A stretch of 64,000 nucleotides of DNA, from NCBI RefSeq assembly GCF_904831005.1, contig NZ_LR882982.1:868001-932000 (forward strand), in the 5' to 3' direction. A program made the translations under genes and the position numbers. Positions 47,959 to 57,077 of the stretch are shown here, one piece after another. Source of the stretch: Microbacterium hydrocarbonoxydans (GTDB lineage Bacteria > Actinomycetota > Actinomycetes > Actinomycetales > Microbacteriaceae). Position 1 is the first letter of the stretch; the number at the start of each line of letters is the position of its first letter. The notes below the pieces were generated by a model. The model did not search any database. It was given only the letters and a program-made list of their open reading frames with translations, and was not told the origin of the DNA.

Positions 47959-48516
47959 TCAGCCCAGCTCGTCGAGCATCCGCCGCTGCTCCGGGGTCAG
48001 ACCGTCGTGGAGCTCCTCCCGCGCCTCCGCGGCGGCGGTCGTCTCCGGGGCGGGCGTGGAGGCTGCGGGCGGCGTGGTCTTGCGTCGCGTCACCCTGCCC
48101 TGCACGGCGTCGTACAGCTCGCCGGCCTTCGCCCGCAGCCTGTCGTCGACCTGGTCGTAGATCATCCAGCCGAACAGCAGGAAGAGCGGCGGGAGCGCGT
48201 AGCTCCAGAAGCCGGATGCGCGGACGCCGCTCAACCACACGACCGCCACCCAGATGAGCAGCTCGACCAGATAGACGAGCACGTACTGAACGATCTTCTC
48301 GCCGGTTCTCGTGCGATCGGCCGCGGACTTCGCCGCCGCGTTGCGGAACGCCGCGGTGAGCAGCGGCTTGACGAAGAGCGCTGCGAGCGTCAGGATGACG
48401 GCCGCCCACAGTGCGGTGAACCCGACAGAGACGCCCGACGACAGCAGGCCGATGAGCAGCAGCACCGCGACGTTGAACACGTAGAGCGCGGCGAACCGGA
48501 CGATTCCGTTCTTCAT
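47959..48516 (-). CDS. hypothetical multi-pass membrane protein
   Basis: I do not recognise this 185-residue protein. It has about four hydrophobic helices (near residues 5-25, 28-48, 75-95, 98-118), a basic loop between the second and third (RNAAAKSAADRTRTGEK), and a soluble C-terminal tail rich in Ala, Pro and Thr that ends EQRRMLDELG. I chose the ATG at 48516 because it starts just before the first helix; the frame is open for 31 more codons upstream without membrane character. Confidence 0.7.
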   Translation of the reverse strand: MKNGIVRFAALYVFNVAVLLLIGLLSSGVSVGFTALWAAVILTLAALFVKPLLTAAFRNAAAKSAADRTRTGEKIVQYVLVYLVELLIWVAVVWLSGVRASGFWSYALPPLFLLFGWMIYDQVDDRLRAKAGELYDAVQGRVTRRKTTPPAASTPAPETTAAAEAREELHDGLTPEQRRMLDELG

Positions 48517-48577
48517 CTGACCAGAATTCCACACACTCTCGGATGCCGCGGCATCTCCGTGCGGAACCTGGTGGGTA

Positions 48578-49138
48578 TCAGCGTGCGGGAAACGCGCGTT
48601 CGACCGCATCGACCACGGTGCCGTAGACGGAGTCCCACGGCACGAGCGGGGGAGTGACCCCGGCGAGTTCGAGGCTCACGGCTCCATGCACCTGCGCCCA
48701 GACGGTGAGAGCGGCGGCCATGACCTGCGGTTCGTCGACCCGGGCCGCGAGCGCGCGCACGAGCGGCGCCATCGCCGTGCTCATGGTCGCGTCGTCGGGG
48801 CGGCACTCCTCCGTGGCGACCCCGCCGCCGAACATGAGGCGGTACAGCGCCGGATTCGCCATCGCCCACGCCCGATACGCGAATCCGAGTGCGCGGAGCC
48901 CTTCCGGTTCGGCCGTGGCCTGCGCCTCGCCGAACGACGCGAAGCCGTATTCGATGACCGCGACGAGCAGTTCGGTCTTCCCGCCGAACAGGGCATAGAC
49001 CGCTGAGGTCGACGTGCCGGCGTTCTGCGCGATGTCGCGGAGACTGATCCGCTCGGGTCCCTTATCGTCGACCATCTCGGCCGTCGCGTCGAGCAGGCGC
49101 TCGCGCAGGGCGTCGTCGTACAGAGGGGGTCTTGCCAT
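48578..49138 (-). CDS. TetR-family regulator
   Basis: The 186-residue protein has a TetR helix-turn-helix (about residues 12-57: LDATAEMVDDKGPERISLRD, AQNAGTSTSAVYALFGGKTE) and a C-terminal domain of the WHG type (AYRAWAMANPALYRLMFGGG, WAQVHGAVSLELAG). It is divergent from the DUF4188 gene with a long inverted repeat between them, so it probably represses that gene and itself. TACGAT (49146-49151, minus strand) lies seven bases from the ATG. Confidence 0.9.
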   Translation of the reverse strand: MARPPLYDDALRERLLDATAEMVDDKGPERISLRDIAQNAGTSTSAVYALFGGKTELLVAVIEYGFASFGEAQATAEPEGLRALGFAYRAWAMANPALYRLMFGGGVATEECRPDDATMSTAMAPLVRALAARVDEPQVMAAALTVWAQVHGAVSLELAGVTPPLVPWDSVYGTVVDAVERAFPAR

Positions 49139-49155
49139 GGGATCGATCGTACCGT

Positions 49156-49190
49156 AACGTCGTTGCGTAACAAGGTTATGTAACAACGTT
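49156..49190. promoter_or_regulatory. 35-bp TetR operator
   Basis: AACGTCGTTGCGTAAC (49156-49171) and GTTATGTAACAACGTT (49175-49190) form an inverted repeat with 13 of 16 pairs and a 3-base centre. It contains repeated GTAAC/GTTAC elements and occupies most of the 66-bp gap between the divergent TetR and DUF4188 genes. Confidence 0.75.
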
Positions 49191-49204
49191 CCAAGGAGTG
49201 GCTC

Positions 49205-49681
49205 ATGGCCCAGCAGGTCTTCCCCGGTCGATTCACCGCGACGCCAGAGCGACAGGACGTCACGGTCTTCCTCATCGGGATGCGCGCCAATCGGTGGTGG
49301 CAGCTCGGCAGGGTGTGGCGGACAGCCAGCAAGATGCCGCCCATGCTGCAGCACCTCGCAACCCATGCCGACGCAGGGATGCTCGGAGCACACAGCTGGT
49401 TCGGTCGTACGACGATCCTGCTCTCGTATTGGGAGAGTCCGGAGCATCTGCAGCGGTTCGCCGCCGACCGCGACGCACCCCATCTGCAGCCCTGGCGCGA
49501 CTTCATGCGGACGCTGCAGGGAACCGGCAGTGTGGGCGTATGGCACGAGACGTATCAGGTGCCTGTCGCCGACCTCGAAGCGGTGTACGTCGACATGCCG
49601 GCGTTCGGGCTCGCGGCGGCGACCGGACACGTTCCCGTCGGACCCGGGATGAAGACGGCGCGCCAGCGGATGGGCCGCTGA
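49205..49681 (+). CDS. DUF4188 domain-containing protein
   Basis: The 158-residue protein matches DUF4188 in size and in the pattern FIGMRANRWWQLGRVW, LGAHSWFGRTTILLSYWES and GVWHETYQV. The family has a ferredoxin-like dimeric alpha-beta fold related to heme-binding monooxygenases; a biochemical role is not established from sequence. AAGGAG lies upstream of the ATG. It is probably induced when the divergent TetR releases the operator, which would fit a detoxification function. Confidence 0.8.
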   Translation: MAQQVFPGRFTATPERQDVTVFLIGMRANRWWQLGRVWRTASKMPPMLQHLATHADAGMLGAHSWFGRTTILLSYWESPEHLQRFAADRDAPHLQPWRDFMRTLQGTGSVGVWHETYQVPVADLEAVYVDMPAFGLAAATGHVPVGPGMKTARQRMGR

Positions 49682-49703
49682 CGCGCTGCTACGGCAGGAG
49701 CGG

Positions 49704-50426
49704 TCAGGCCTGCGGGTGCAGGCTGCTCTCGATGTTCGTGATGCGCGCCTGCTCGTCGAAGTGGAACGTCGCGGTGCCCGTGTCGTCGGTGATGGTGGCA
49801 CCCGAGAAGGACTCGTCGGTCCACGTGAGGTTCCAGCCGGCGAGCCGGGCCGCATCCCACACCGACGTGCGAGCATCGACGAGCGCGAGTCCCGCGAGGA
49901 GGCGGGGGAGGACGATCGCCGCGGATGCGACGGTGAGCGGGGGGAGCGGGGCGTCGAGCACGAAGACGGCAGCGGTGCCTCCGCCGACGGGCGCGATGTA
50001 ATAGGGGGCGCGCCCGGTGAGCTCGACGGCGACCGCGCCGACTGTGTGAGCGGCGGCCGTGATCCAGTCGGCGTCGCCGGTGGCGTCGGCGGGGAACGGG
50101 AGCTCCTGTTCGCTCAGCTCGACGACGCCGTGCTCGGTGCCGTAATCGCGCAATCGGGCCGCAATGCCGTCAGGATCGCCCTGCGGGTGCGCCCACGCCC
50201 AGAGCAGTGAGCGGGGACCCGGGGCGATCGTCGCCACCAGATGCGCCCGCGTCGCGAGCTGACGCGAAGCGTCGTCATTCGATGTGAAGGTGAGGGTGCC
50301 GGCGGCCATGTCGGCATCCCAGCGATTGTCGCCGAGAGCCTCGAGCGCAGTGGCCAGCGAGTCCTGGCGAAGCGCGGTGAACAGTGCGGCACGGTCTGCG
50401 AGCGGCTGGAGCGCGGCGAAGGTCAT
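49704..50426 (-). CDS. DUF6882-like protein
   Basis: This 240-residue soluble protein resembles the DUF6882 family (GTLTFTSNDDASRQLATRAH, SLLWAWAHPQGDPDGIAARL), of unknown function, seen mainly in actinobacteria. The ATG at 50426 lies six bases after GAGACT (50433-50438, minus strand) without a Shine-Dalgarno site, consistent with a leaderless message. The frame is open further upstream but that overlaps the oxidoreductase gene. Confidence 0.65.
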   Translation of the reverse strand: MTFAALQPLADRAALFTALRQDSLATALEALGDNRWDADMAAGTLTFTSNDDASRQLATRAHLVATIAPGPRSLLWAWAHPQGDPDGIAARLRDYGTEHGVVELSEQELPFPADATGDADWITAAAHTVGAVAVELTGRAPYYIAPVGGGTAAVFVLDAPLPPLTVASAAIVLPRLLAGLALVDARTSVWDAARLAGWNLTWTDESFSGATITDDTGTATFHFDEQARITNIESSLHPQA

Positions 50427-50494
50427 GTTCCCAGTCTCACCCGGATTGCTATGAATCCGCCAACTCCACGGGGTGCGACTGCCCGCCGTGCAGC

Positions 50495-51859
50495 TCAGAC
50501 GGCCGGTGCGGGTGCCGCCCGCGGCGAGAAGAGCGCCTGTGCACCCCCGAGTTCCAGATCGGAGATCCTGACCGCGGCGTCCGAGGCGAGCGAGAGGTTG
50601 CCGGCGAGACCGACCGCCACGCTGCGGATGCCGTCGGTCCAGTCGGCCGTTCGACCCAGCGGGTCGGCGAGCCCGCCGCGAAACACATCGTGCAGCAGCA
50701 TGTCGTCGCCACCGCCGTGACCGCCGGCGCTCCCGTCGATCTCGACCACGCGTGCACGTCCGAAGTGCGGCTGAACCACCAGGCGCTCGCCCACTGGGCG
50801 TGAGGGGTCGTCTGAGATCAGGTCTGGCCGGGCGCTGGGATCGACGATGGTCCTGCCGACCTCGTCGACGGTCACCGACCCGCGCTCGACGACGTGCAGC
50901 TCGGCACGACCGCGGGTCCCGTTGACCGACACCGTGTAGCCCTCCCACGGGGAGTGCGCGTTGAGCGAGTACGACATGGTGCTGCCGCGGGCGTAGTCGA
51001 CGACGAGTGCCAGATTGTCCTCGATCGTGATGCCTTCGTCGAAGACGTCGCGATCTCGGAGGTATCCGTCGAACTGCTCCTGATCGAGGTACAGGCCTCG
51101 CCACACGGGATCGGTGCGCAGGTCCAGGCTGAAGGGATCGTGCAGGGGCGAGTCGGTGGTCCCCCGCTCCGGTCTCGGTCCGACATCGCGGCGGCGGGCG
51201 TTCTCCGCGCCGTAGAAGCGCAGGCCCCCTGCGGCGAACACGCGCATCGGAGAGTCTGCCAGCCACCAGTTGACCAGGTCGAAGTGATGGCTCGCCTTGT
51301 GGATCAGCAGCCCGCCGGATCGCGACTTGTCGCGGTGCCAGCGACGGAAGTAGTCGGCACCGTGCGCGGTGTCCAGGACCCATTCGAAGTGAACGCTCGT
51401 GACGTCCCCGATCTCGCCGGACGCGAGGACCTTCTTCAGGGCGGTGTTGCGAGGCGAGTACCGGTAGTTGAAGGTGAGGATGACCTCTCGGCCGGTGCGC
51501 TCGACTGCCTCGGCGATTCGGCGGACGCCCTCTTCGTCGATCGTCAACGGCTTCTCGGTGATCGCATCCGCACCCGCCTCGAGAGTGCGCACGATGTGGT
51601 CCGCGTGCGTGTGATCGGGGGAGGTGATGATGACGCGGTCGACGCGGTGACGTGCGATCGCGTCGCCCAGATCCTCAGGGGCGAACCGTGCGGGTGCGCC
51701 GAGCGCCGGATGGCGGGCGAGCGACCACTCCCGGCGTCCGATATTGGTGTCGGCAGCCGCCACCAGTTCGGCATGTTCGGCGTGGGCGCCGGCGATCGCC
51801 TCGAGATACATCTGCGCGCGTGAGCCGGTTCCCACGATGGCGTAGCGGGTTCGTGTCAT
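50495..51859 (-). CDS. Gfo/Idh/MocA family oxidoreductase
   Basis: The 454-residue protein has the Rossmann NAD(P) motif YAIVGTGSRAQMYLEAI and the conserved EKP (ITEKPLTIDEEGVRRIA). The catalytic-region GGLLIHKASHHFDLVNWW supplies the usual His/Asp. It oxidises or reduces a sugar or polyol. It is the distal gene after two permease genes, so it probably modifies the imported sugar. The ATG at 51859 follows GGAAGGA. Confidence 0.92.
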   Translation of the reverse strand: MTRTRYAIVGTGSRAQMYLEAIAGAHAEHAELVAAADTNIGRREWSLARHPALGAPARFAPEDLGDAIARHRVDRVIITSPDHTHADHIVRTLEAGADAITEKPLTIDEEGVRRIAEAVERTGREVILTFNYRYSPRNTALKKVLASGEIGDVTSVHFEWVLDTAHGADYFRRWHRDKSRSGGLLIHKASHHFDLVNWWLADSPMRVFAAGGLRFYGAENARRRDVGPRPERGTTDSPLHDPFSLDLRTDPVWRGLYLDQEQFDGYLRDRDVFDEGITIEDNLALVVDYARGSTMSYSLNAHSPWEGYTVSVNGTRGRAELHVVERGSVTVDEVGRTIVDPSARPDLISDDPSRPVGERLVVQPHFGRARVVEIDGSAGGHGGGDDMLLHDVFRGGLADPLGRTADWTDGIRSVAVGLAGNLSLASDAAVRISDLELGGAQALFSPRAAPAPAV

Positions 51860-51875
51860 GGTGTCGTCCTTCCGA

Positions 51876-52787
51876 CTACTTGATGCCGCTGGTCGCAGCG
51901 CCCTTGATGAGGAACCGCTGACCGAACAGGAACACGAGGAACAGCGGAAGGAGCGAGACGACGCTCATCGCGAACATCGAGCCGTAGTCCGAGCTGGATT
52001 GCGCATCGAGGAAGCCCTTCAGAGCCAAAGAGGCGGGGAACAGCTCCGGCAGCCGCACGTAGATCAGCGGCCCGAAGAAGTCGCCCCACGTCCAGATGAA
52101 GGTGAAGATCGCCGTGGTCGCCAGCGAGGGAACGATCATCGGCAGAGTGATCTGGAAGTAGCTGCGGAAATGCCCCGCACCGTCCATCCTGGCCGCTTCG
52201 AACAGCTCCTTGGGCAGGCCGCGGATGAACTGGACCATCAGGAAGATGAAGAACGCCTCCGTTGCGAGGAATTTCGGCGCGATCAGCGGGAGGAACGTGT
52301 TCAGCCACCCCAGTTCCTTGTAGATCAGGAACTGTGGGACCAGCAGGACCTGGAAGGGCAGCATGATCGAGCCCAGCATCAGGACGAACGCGAGCGTGCG
52401 GCCGCGGAACTTCAGCCGGGCGAAGGCGTAGGCGGCCATCGAACACGACAGCAGGTTGCCGACGATCGCTCCCAGGGCGATGACGGAGGAGTTGAACAGG
52501 AACACGCCGAACGGTGCCTGGAGGTCGTTCCACCCGTTGATGTAGTTGTCGAGCGTGAGATCGGTCGTGAACACGCTGAGATCGCGGAAGATCTGGTCGT
52601 TCGGCTTGAGGCTCGACACGACGAGCCAGATCAGGGGATAGATCATCAACAGGGACGTCGCCGCCAGCGCGATGTGCTTGCCGATCGACCGCGCACGATG
52701 CCAGGCAGGCGTGCGGGCGCCCGCGCTGCGCCGCCTTCTCAGGTCGGTGCGCCCCGGGCGGAGCAGGGTCTCGGTCTCAGTCGTCAT
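51876..52787 (-). CDS. carbohydrate ABC transporter permease (MalG type)
   Basis: The 303-residue inner-membrane subunit has an Arg-rich cytoplasmic start, six helices and the EAA loop EAARMDGAGHFRSYFQITLP. It pairs with the upstream permease, whose coding end it overlaps by 11 bases. No ATPase gene is linked. Confidence 0.93.
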   Translation of the reverse strand: MTTETETLLRPGRTDLRRRRSAGARTPAWHRARSIGKHIALAATSLLMIYPLIWLVVSSLKPNDQIFRDLSVFTTDLTLDNYINGWNDLQAPFGVFLFNSSVIALGAIVGNLLSCSMAAYAFARLKFRGRTLAFVLMLGSIMLPFQVLLVPQFLIYKELGWLNTFLPLIAPKFLATEAFFIFLMVQFIRGLPKELFEAARMDGAGHFRSYFQITLPMIVPSLATTAIFTFIWTWGDFFGPLIYVRLPELFPASLALKGFLDAQSSSDYGSMFAMSVVSLLPLFLVFLFGQRFLIKGAATSGIK

Positions 52788-53718
52788 AGAACACCCAATA
52801 CTTCGAAAGCCAGAAGTTGAACGCGGTGAAGGCGGCGATCACCATCAGCAGGAACCAGGACATCGCCGAGGCATACCCCATGTCGAGCTCGGTGAACGCC
52901 TCCTTGTAGAGCAGGAGCGTGAAGAACATCGTCGAATCGCTCGGCCCGCCGGTCCCTCCGGAGACCACGTAGGCCTGGGTGAAGGACTGGAACGCGAAGA
53001 TGATCTGCAGCACCAGATTGAAGAAGATGACCGGTGTGAGCAGCGGGAACGTGATCGAGAAGAACTGGCGGATACGACCGGCGCCGTCCATCGACGCCGC
53101 CTCGTAGTACATCTCCGGAATCTGTCGCAGACCGGCCAGGAAGATCACCATGGGCGAGCCGAAGGTCCAGATGTGCAGGACGATCAGGGTGCCCAACGCG
53201 AAGTCGGGGTGGCCGATCCATCCTGGTCCGTCGATCCCGAACCAGGCGAGGAAGCCGTTGACGATGCCGTCCTTGCCGAAAACCTGACGCCACAGGATCG
53301 CGACGGCGACCGAGCCGCCGAGAAGGGAGGGGAGGTAGAAGATCGATCGGTAGAACGACAGCCCGCGCATCCCCTTGTCCAGGAGGATCGCAAGCCCCAG
53401 TGCGAGCGCGAGCTGCAGCGGTACTCCGACGAACACGTAGACGAGCGTCACGCGGAACGAGTTCCAGAAACGCGCATCCGAGAACATCTCGACGAAGTTG
53501 TCGAAGCCCGACCAGACCGGCGGTCGCAGCAGGTTGTAATCCGTGAAGGAGAGATACAACGATGCGATGATCGGGCCGATGGTGAGCCCGAGCAGCCCGA
53601 TCAGCCAGGGCAGGAGAAACACCAGCGCCGCCTTGTTGTCGGGGAATCTCTCCTTGGCACGCGTCGCCGGACCGCGCCGGGAGCGGGCTATGGTGCGTAG
53701 TTCGCCGAGACTGCTCAC
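52777..53718 (-). CDS. carbohydrate ABC transporter permease (MalF type)
   Basis: This 313-residue permease has six helices and the EAA loop EAASMDGAGRIRQFFSITFP. It starts at GTG 53718 with AAGGAGG five bases ahead. It is the first gene of the minus-strand operon and is divergent from the binding-protein gene; both promoters carry the same LacI-type operator. Confidence 0.93.
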   Translation of the reverse strand: MSSLGELRTIARSRRGPATRAKERFPDNKAALVFLLPWLIGLLGLTIGPIIASLYLSFTDYNLLRPPVWSGFDNFVEMFSDARFWNSFRVTLVYVFVGVPLQLALALGLAILLDKGMRGLSFYRSIFYLPSLLGGSVAVAILWRQVFGKDGIVNGFLAWFGIDGPGWIGHPDFALGTLIVLHIWTFGSPMVIFLAGLRQIPEMYYEAASMDGAGRIRQFFSITFPLLTPVIFFNLVLQIIFAFQSFTQAYVVSGGTGGPSDSTMFFTLLLYKEAFTELDMGYASAMSWFLLMVIAAFTAFNFWLSKYWVFYDD

Positions 53719-53750
53719 GTGACCTCCTTGTCATGTCGCTGGTCCGATGA

Positions 53751-53804
53751 GAAATCGGTTTCACGAGCTCTCCGATTATTGACAGACCTCAGGTGGTCCG
53801 TCAA
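53751..53804 (-). promoter_or_regulatory. promoter and LacI operator of the permease operon
   Basis: On the minus strand TTGACG (53799-53804), 18 bases and AATAAT (53775-53780) form a promoter with a start near 53768. Just downstream, GAAATCGGTTTC (53751-53762, within GAGAAATCGGTTTCAC) is a LacI-type operator that would block elongation. Confidence 0.75.
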
Positions 53805-53864
53805 GTCGAATTTGGCCGGGAAATCGGGGAGAACTTGAATTCGTTGCCTGTGACGCGAAATTCA

Positions 53865-53914
53865 TTGACACGGAAACCCGTCGATGTTAGCTTCTTTCGA
53901 GAAATCGGTTTCTC
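53865..53914 (+). promoter_or_regulatory. promoter and LacI operator of the binding-protein operon
   Basis: TTGACA (53865-53870), 17 bases and TAGCTT (53888-53893) form a near-consensus promoter with a start near 53900. GAGAAATCGGTTTCTC (53899-53914), the most symmetric copy of the operator, sits on the start point. Confidence 0.8.
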
Positions 53915-53988
53915 CGGACTCGTCGTCCGGGGCGAACTGAATGCCCTGACATCCCGGCCGCCCGGCGGCCCCAACTGAAAGAGGCGCA

Positions 53989-55302
53989 ATGACGCGTATC
54001 ATCCGTGCTCATGCGGCCATCGGCTCTGCCGTCGCCGCGACCCTTCTGCTCGCGAGTTGCTCAGGCGGCACAGCAGACGAGGGATCCGTCGATGACTCCG
54101 GCGAGAAGATCGAACTCGAGATGTCCTGGTGGGGGGATGACAGCCGTGCCGCGCTGTTCGGGGAGGTCATCGACCTGTTCGAGGCCGAGCATCCGAACAT
54201 CACGGTCGTGGAGACGCCTGTCGGCGCGCCGGACGACCTGTTCAACCGCCTGGCGACCGACTTCGCCGGCGGCGGCGACACCGCTCCTGATGTGTTCGCC
54301 CTCGGTGGGGCCAAGCCGCAGGAGTATGGAGAGCTCGGCGCTCTCCTGGATCTGTCCACCGTCACGGAGCAGCTCGACTACAGCCAATACCCGGACTTCT
54401 CCCTCACCAACGCGACCGTCGACGATGCGCTGTACGGGCTGCCGACGGGCGGCAATGCGACTGCCGCCTTCGTGAATCTCGACGTGTTCGCGCAGGCCGG
54501 TGTGGAGCCGCCGAGCGAGGGCTGGACCTGGGACGATCTGATCGACGCCGCTGGCGAGATCGGCAGCGCCGGCCTGACCAACGCGGCGGGGCAGCCCATC
54601 TACGGCGTCGACCTGCGCATCGGGGACGTCATCGGAACGTACTCCGGTCAGGTCAGTGAGCTGGGGATGTATGACTGGGACGGCCAGTTGGGCGTCACGG
54701 CCGAGGACATCGCGGGCTGGTACGAGATCGAGCAGGAACTCGCGGACGGCGGCGGCCTGCCTGACCCCTCGGTCGTCACCGCGAACTGGCAGCTGCCGCC
54801 GGACCAGCAGCCGTTCACGCTCGGGCAGGCCGCGGTCACCTTCGGTTACAGCAACCTCATGAGTGTGTACGCGACGGCAGGTGAGAATGTGCAGATGATG
54901 TTGCCGCCGTCGTCGACGAAGACATCGGGCGTCGCGCTGCTCCCCTCGGCCTTCTGGGCGATCAACGCGGCCACAGAGCACCCGGAGGCGGCAGCGCTGC
55001 TGGTGGATTGGTTCTTGAACGAGCCGGCTGCTGCAGAGCTCATCCTCGACTCCCGAGGTGTGCCGTTCAACCCCTCGACCCTCGAGGTCGTGTCCCCTCT
55101 GCTGAGCGCGCCCGGCCAGGTCGCCGCTGACTACGTCGACGTCGTGCTCGACGAGGGTGTCGTCGCCCCGCCGCAGCCCGCCGGCGGATCGATCATGAAC
55201 GAGCTGTCTCAGCGCATGGAGTCCGATGTGCTGTTCGGGAGATCGACGCCGGAAGAAGCCGGGAAGAAGTGGATCGACGAGCTGGGCGCAGCCCTGAATT
55301 GA
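53989..55302 (+). CDS. sugar ABC transporter substrate-binding lipoprotein
   Basis: The 437-residue protein has a lipoprotein signal (MTRIIRAHAAIGSAVAATLL, lipobox LASC with Cys at about 24) and a family 1 binding-protein body (ELEMSWWGDDSRAALFGEVI, AGGGDTAPDVFALGG). It captures the substrate for the divergent permeases. The ATG follows GAAAGAGG. A hairpin separates it from the downstream glycosidase gene. Confidence 0.93.
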   Translation: MTRIIRAHAAIGSAVAATLLLASCSGGTADEGSVDDSGEKIELEMSWWGDDSRAALFGEVIDLFEAEHPNITVVETPVGAPDDLFNRLATDFAGGGDTAPDVFALGGAKPQEYGELGALLDLSTVTEQLDYSQYPDFSLTNATVDDALYGLPTGGNATAAFVNLDVFAQAGVEPPSEGWTWDDLIDAAGEIGSAGLTNAAGQPIYGVDLRIGDVIGTYSGQVSELGMYDWDGQLGVTAEDIAGWYEIEQELADGGGLPDPSVVTANWQLPPDQQPFTLGQAAVTFGYSNLMSVYATAGENVQMMLPPSSTKTSGVALLPSAFWAINAATEHPEAAALLVDWFLNEPAAAELILDSRGVPFNPSTLEVVSPLLSAPGQVAADYVDVVLDEGVVAPPQPAGGSIMNELSQRMESDVLFGRSTPEEAGKKWIDELGAALN

Positions 55303-55308
55303 AGAGTC

Positions 55309-55337
55309 GGCGGTGGGGCGCTGAGCGGCTCACCGCC
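55309..55337 (+). repeat. intercistronic hairpin after the binding-protein gene
   Basis: GGCGGTG (55309-55315) pairs with CACCGCC (55331-55337). It lies in the 55-base gap between the binding-protein and glycosidase genes, the same position as the hairpin at 22754-22786 in the other ABC operon. Confidence 0.55.
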
Positions 55338-55357
55338 CCTCTCCGGAGGAGAGCATC

Positions 55358-57007
55358 ATGAGCGACGCACACCGCGCCGACGTCAGACGCAGACTGCGCA
55401 TCGCGCATCCTGCGCGTGACGCCGGCATCGACGGGACACCATTGGGTGCCGCTCTCGATGAGTCGGGAGCTCGGTTCGTCGCCTCGTCAGGACCGCTCGA
55501 GCGACGCTGGCTCGAAGCGCTCGACCAGCTTTCGCGCTGCATCCGTCCGCTCCTCGACGGTGTGCCGGTGCTGAACGAAGGCGGTGTGTATCGCGGATGC
55601 TGGATCGAGAGCACAGGAACGATCAACACCGAAGTGCTCGGTCGGTTCGCCCCCGACATCGCCCGCGACACGCTGCGGCAGTTCGCCGTGCATCAGCGGG
55701 CGGACGGGATGATCCCGTACAAGGTGACCGACGCGGGACCCGGATTCAGTCAGATCCAGATCGTCACCCCGCTCGCGCGCGTGGTGTGGCGCCACTGGCA
55801 GTCGACCGGAGACCGAGAGCTCCTGCGGACGATGTACGCGGCGATGGTGCGGTACGACGCGTGGCTCGCCCATTATCGCAACACCCGTGGGACCGGCGGA
55901 GTGGAGGCGTTCTGCGCGTTCGACACGGGACACGACCTGTCGCCGCGGTTCTGGTTCGCCCCGGACCGCGCTCTGCATGGCGATGCCCGCGAGTGCGATC
56001 CGCTGATGCCAGGTGTGCCCTTCATCGCGCCGGACCTCACCGCGAACGTCGCGTGCCAGCGCTCGTACCTCGCACTCATCGCCGCCGAGCTGGGGGACGA
56101 CCTCGAGGCCGAGCGGTGGGGCGTCGCCGCCGAGACGTCGCTCCGGGCGCTGCGCGAGCACTGCTTCGACGAAGATGACGGGTTCTACTACGACAACGAT
56201 CGCGCCGGACGGCACGTGCGCATCGAGAGCGACGTTCTGGCGCGCGTGCTCGCGTGCGAGGTGGGCGACGCGGAGTTCTTCACCCGCAGCCTGCGCCGCT
56301 ACCTCATGAACACGCGTAAGTTCCTCGCGCACTACGGCTTCACGTCTCTCGCGATGGACGACCCGCGCTTCGACCACGACGCGGGACGCAACAGCTGGGG
56401 CGGGCCGGTCAACTTCCTCGCCCTGCTCCGGGCGCCAGAGGCCTTCGAGCGCCACGGACACGTCGCGGAGCTCGCTCTCACAGCATCCGCGGTGTTGTCC
56501 GCGGTCGCTGTCGCACATCGCTTTCCGCAGTGCCTCGATCCGTGGTCGGGCACAGCCGGGTATACCGAGGAATACGCCCCGTCGATCCTCTGGCTCCTCG
56601 ATGCGATCGAACGCTACAGCGGGATACTCGTGCGGCCGGACAAGGGGATCTGGTTCTCCGGACTCGCACCGACCCGGCTCGAGCACGGTGCGGCTGCGGA
56701 TGCCGTCGGATACCGTCGCACGGTAGACGGGCAGGCGTGGGAGCTGGTCGCCGACGATGAGATCGTCGAGGTGCACCGGATGGGCGAGTTCGCGTTCTCG
56801 TTCCCCCGGGGATGGCGGGTCGAGACGGATCGAGCGGGCGTGCCCAGCTCTGTCGTGGGGCTCGCCGCCGGCGCCGTCGAGGGCGACCTCACGCTTCCTG
56901 CAGGAGGGATCCGACTGACGGTGACGCCGAACGAGCGCATCGCTCTGCGCGACCTCGCTGTCGCCGAACGCACGACGGTCGAGTTCGTGGGTCCGGTCTT
57001 CGACTGA
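55358..57007 (+). CDS. (alpha/alpha)6-barrel glycoside hydrolase, GH63/trehalase-like
   Basis: The 549-residue soluble protein has the repeating helical pattern of six-hairpin glycosidases: YRGCWIESTGTINTEVLG, FCAFDTGHDLSPRFWF, DLTANVACQRSYLALIAAEL, GRNSWGGPVNFLALL and AGYTEEYAPSILWLLDAIE, with a beta-rich C-terminal part. GH63/MGH-like and related families share these features; I cannot fix the family or substrate. No signal peptide is seen, so it acts on imported sugar. GGAGGAG lies close upstream of the ATG. It shares the operator-controlled operon of the binding protein. Confidence 0.75.
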   Translation: MSDAHRADVRRRLRIAHPARDAGIDGTPLGAALDESGARFVASSGPLERRWLEALDQLSRCIRPLLDGVPVLNEGGVYRGCWIESTGTINTEVLGRFAPDIARDTLRQFAVHQRADGMIPYKVTDAGPGFSQIQIVTPLARVVWRHWQSTGDRELLRTMYAAMVRYDAWLAHYRNTRGTGGVEAFCAFDTGHDLSPRFWFAPDRALHGDARECDPLMPGVPFIAPDLTANVACQRSYLALIAAELGDDLEAERWGVAAETSLRALREHCFDEDDGFYYDNDRAGRHVRIESDVLARVLACEVGDAEFFTRSLRRYLMNTRKFLAHYGFTSLAMDDPRFDHDAGRNSWGGPVNFLALLRAPEAFERHGHVAELALTASAVLSAVAVAHRFPQCLDPWSGTAGYTEEYAPSILWLLDAIERYSGILVRPDKGIWFSGLAPTRLEHGAAADAVGYRRTVDGQAWELVADDEIVEVHRMGEFAFSFPRGWRVETDRAGVPSSVVGLAAGAVEGDLTLPAGGIRLTVTPNERIALRDLAVAERTTVEFVGPVFD

Positions 57008-57077
57008 ATCGCGCTCTGGCGGAGCGTGCCGGGCTTCGGCCGACGCCTCCGGCGGCCAGGCATCGCACACTCGCGCG

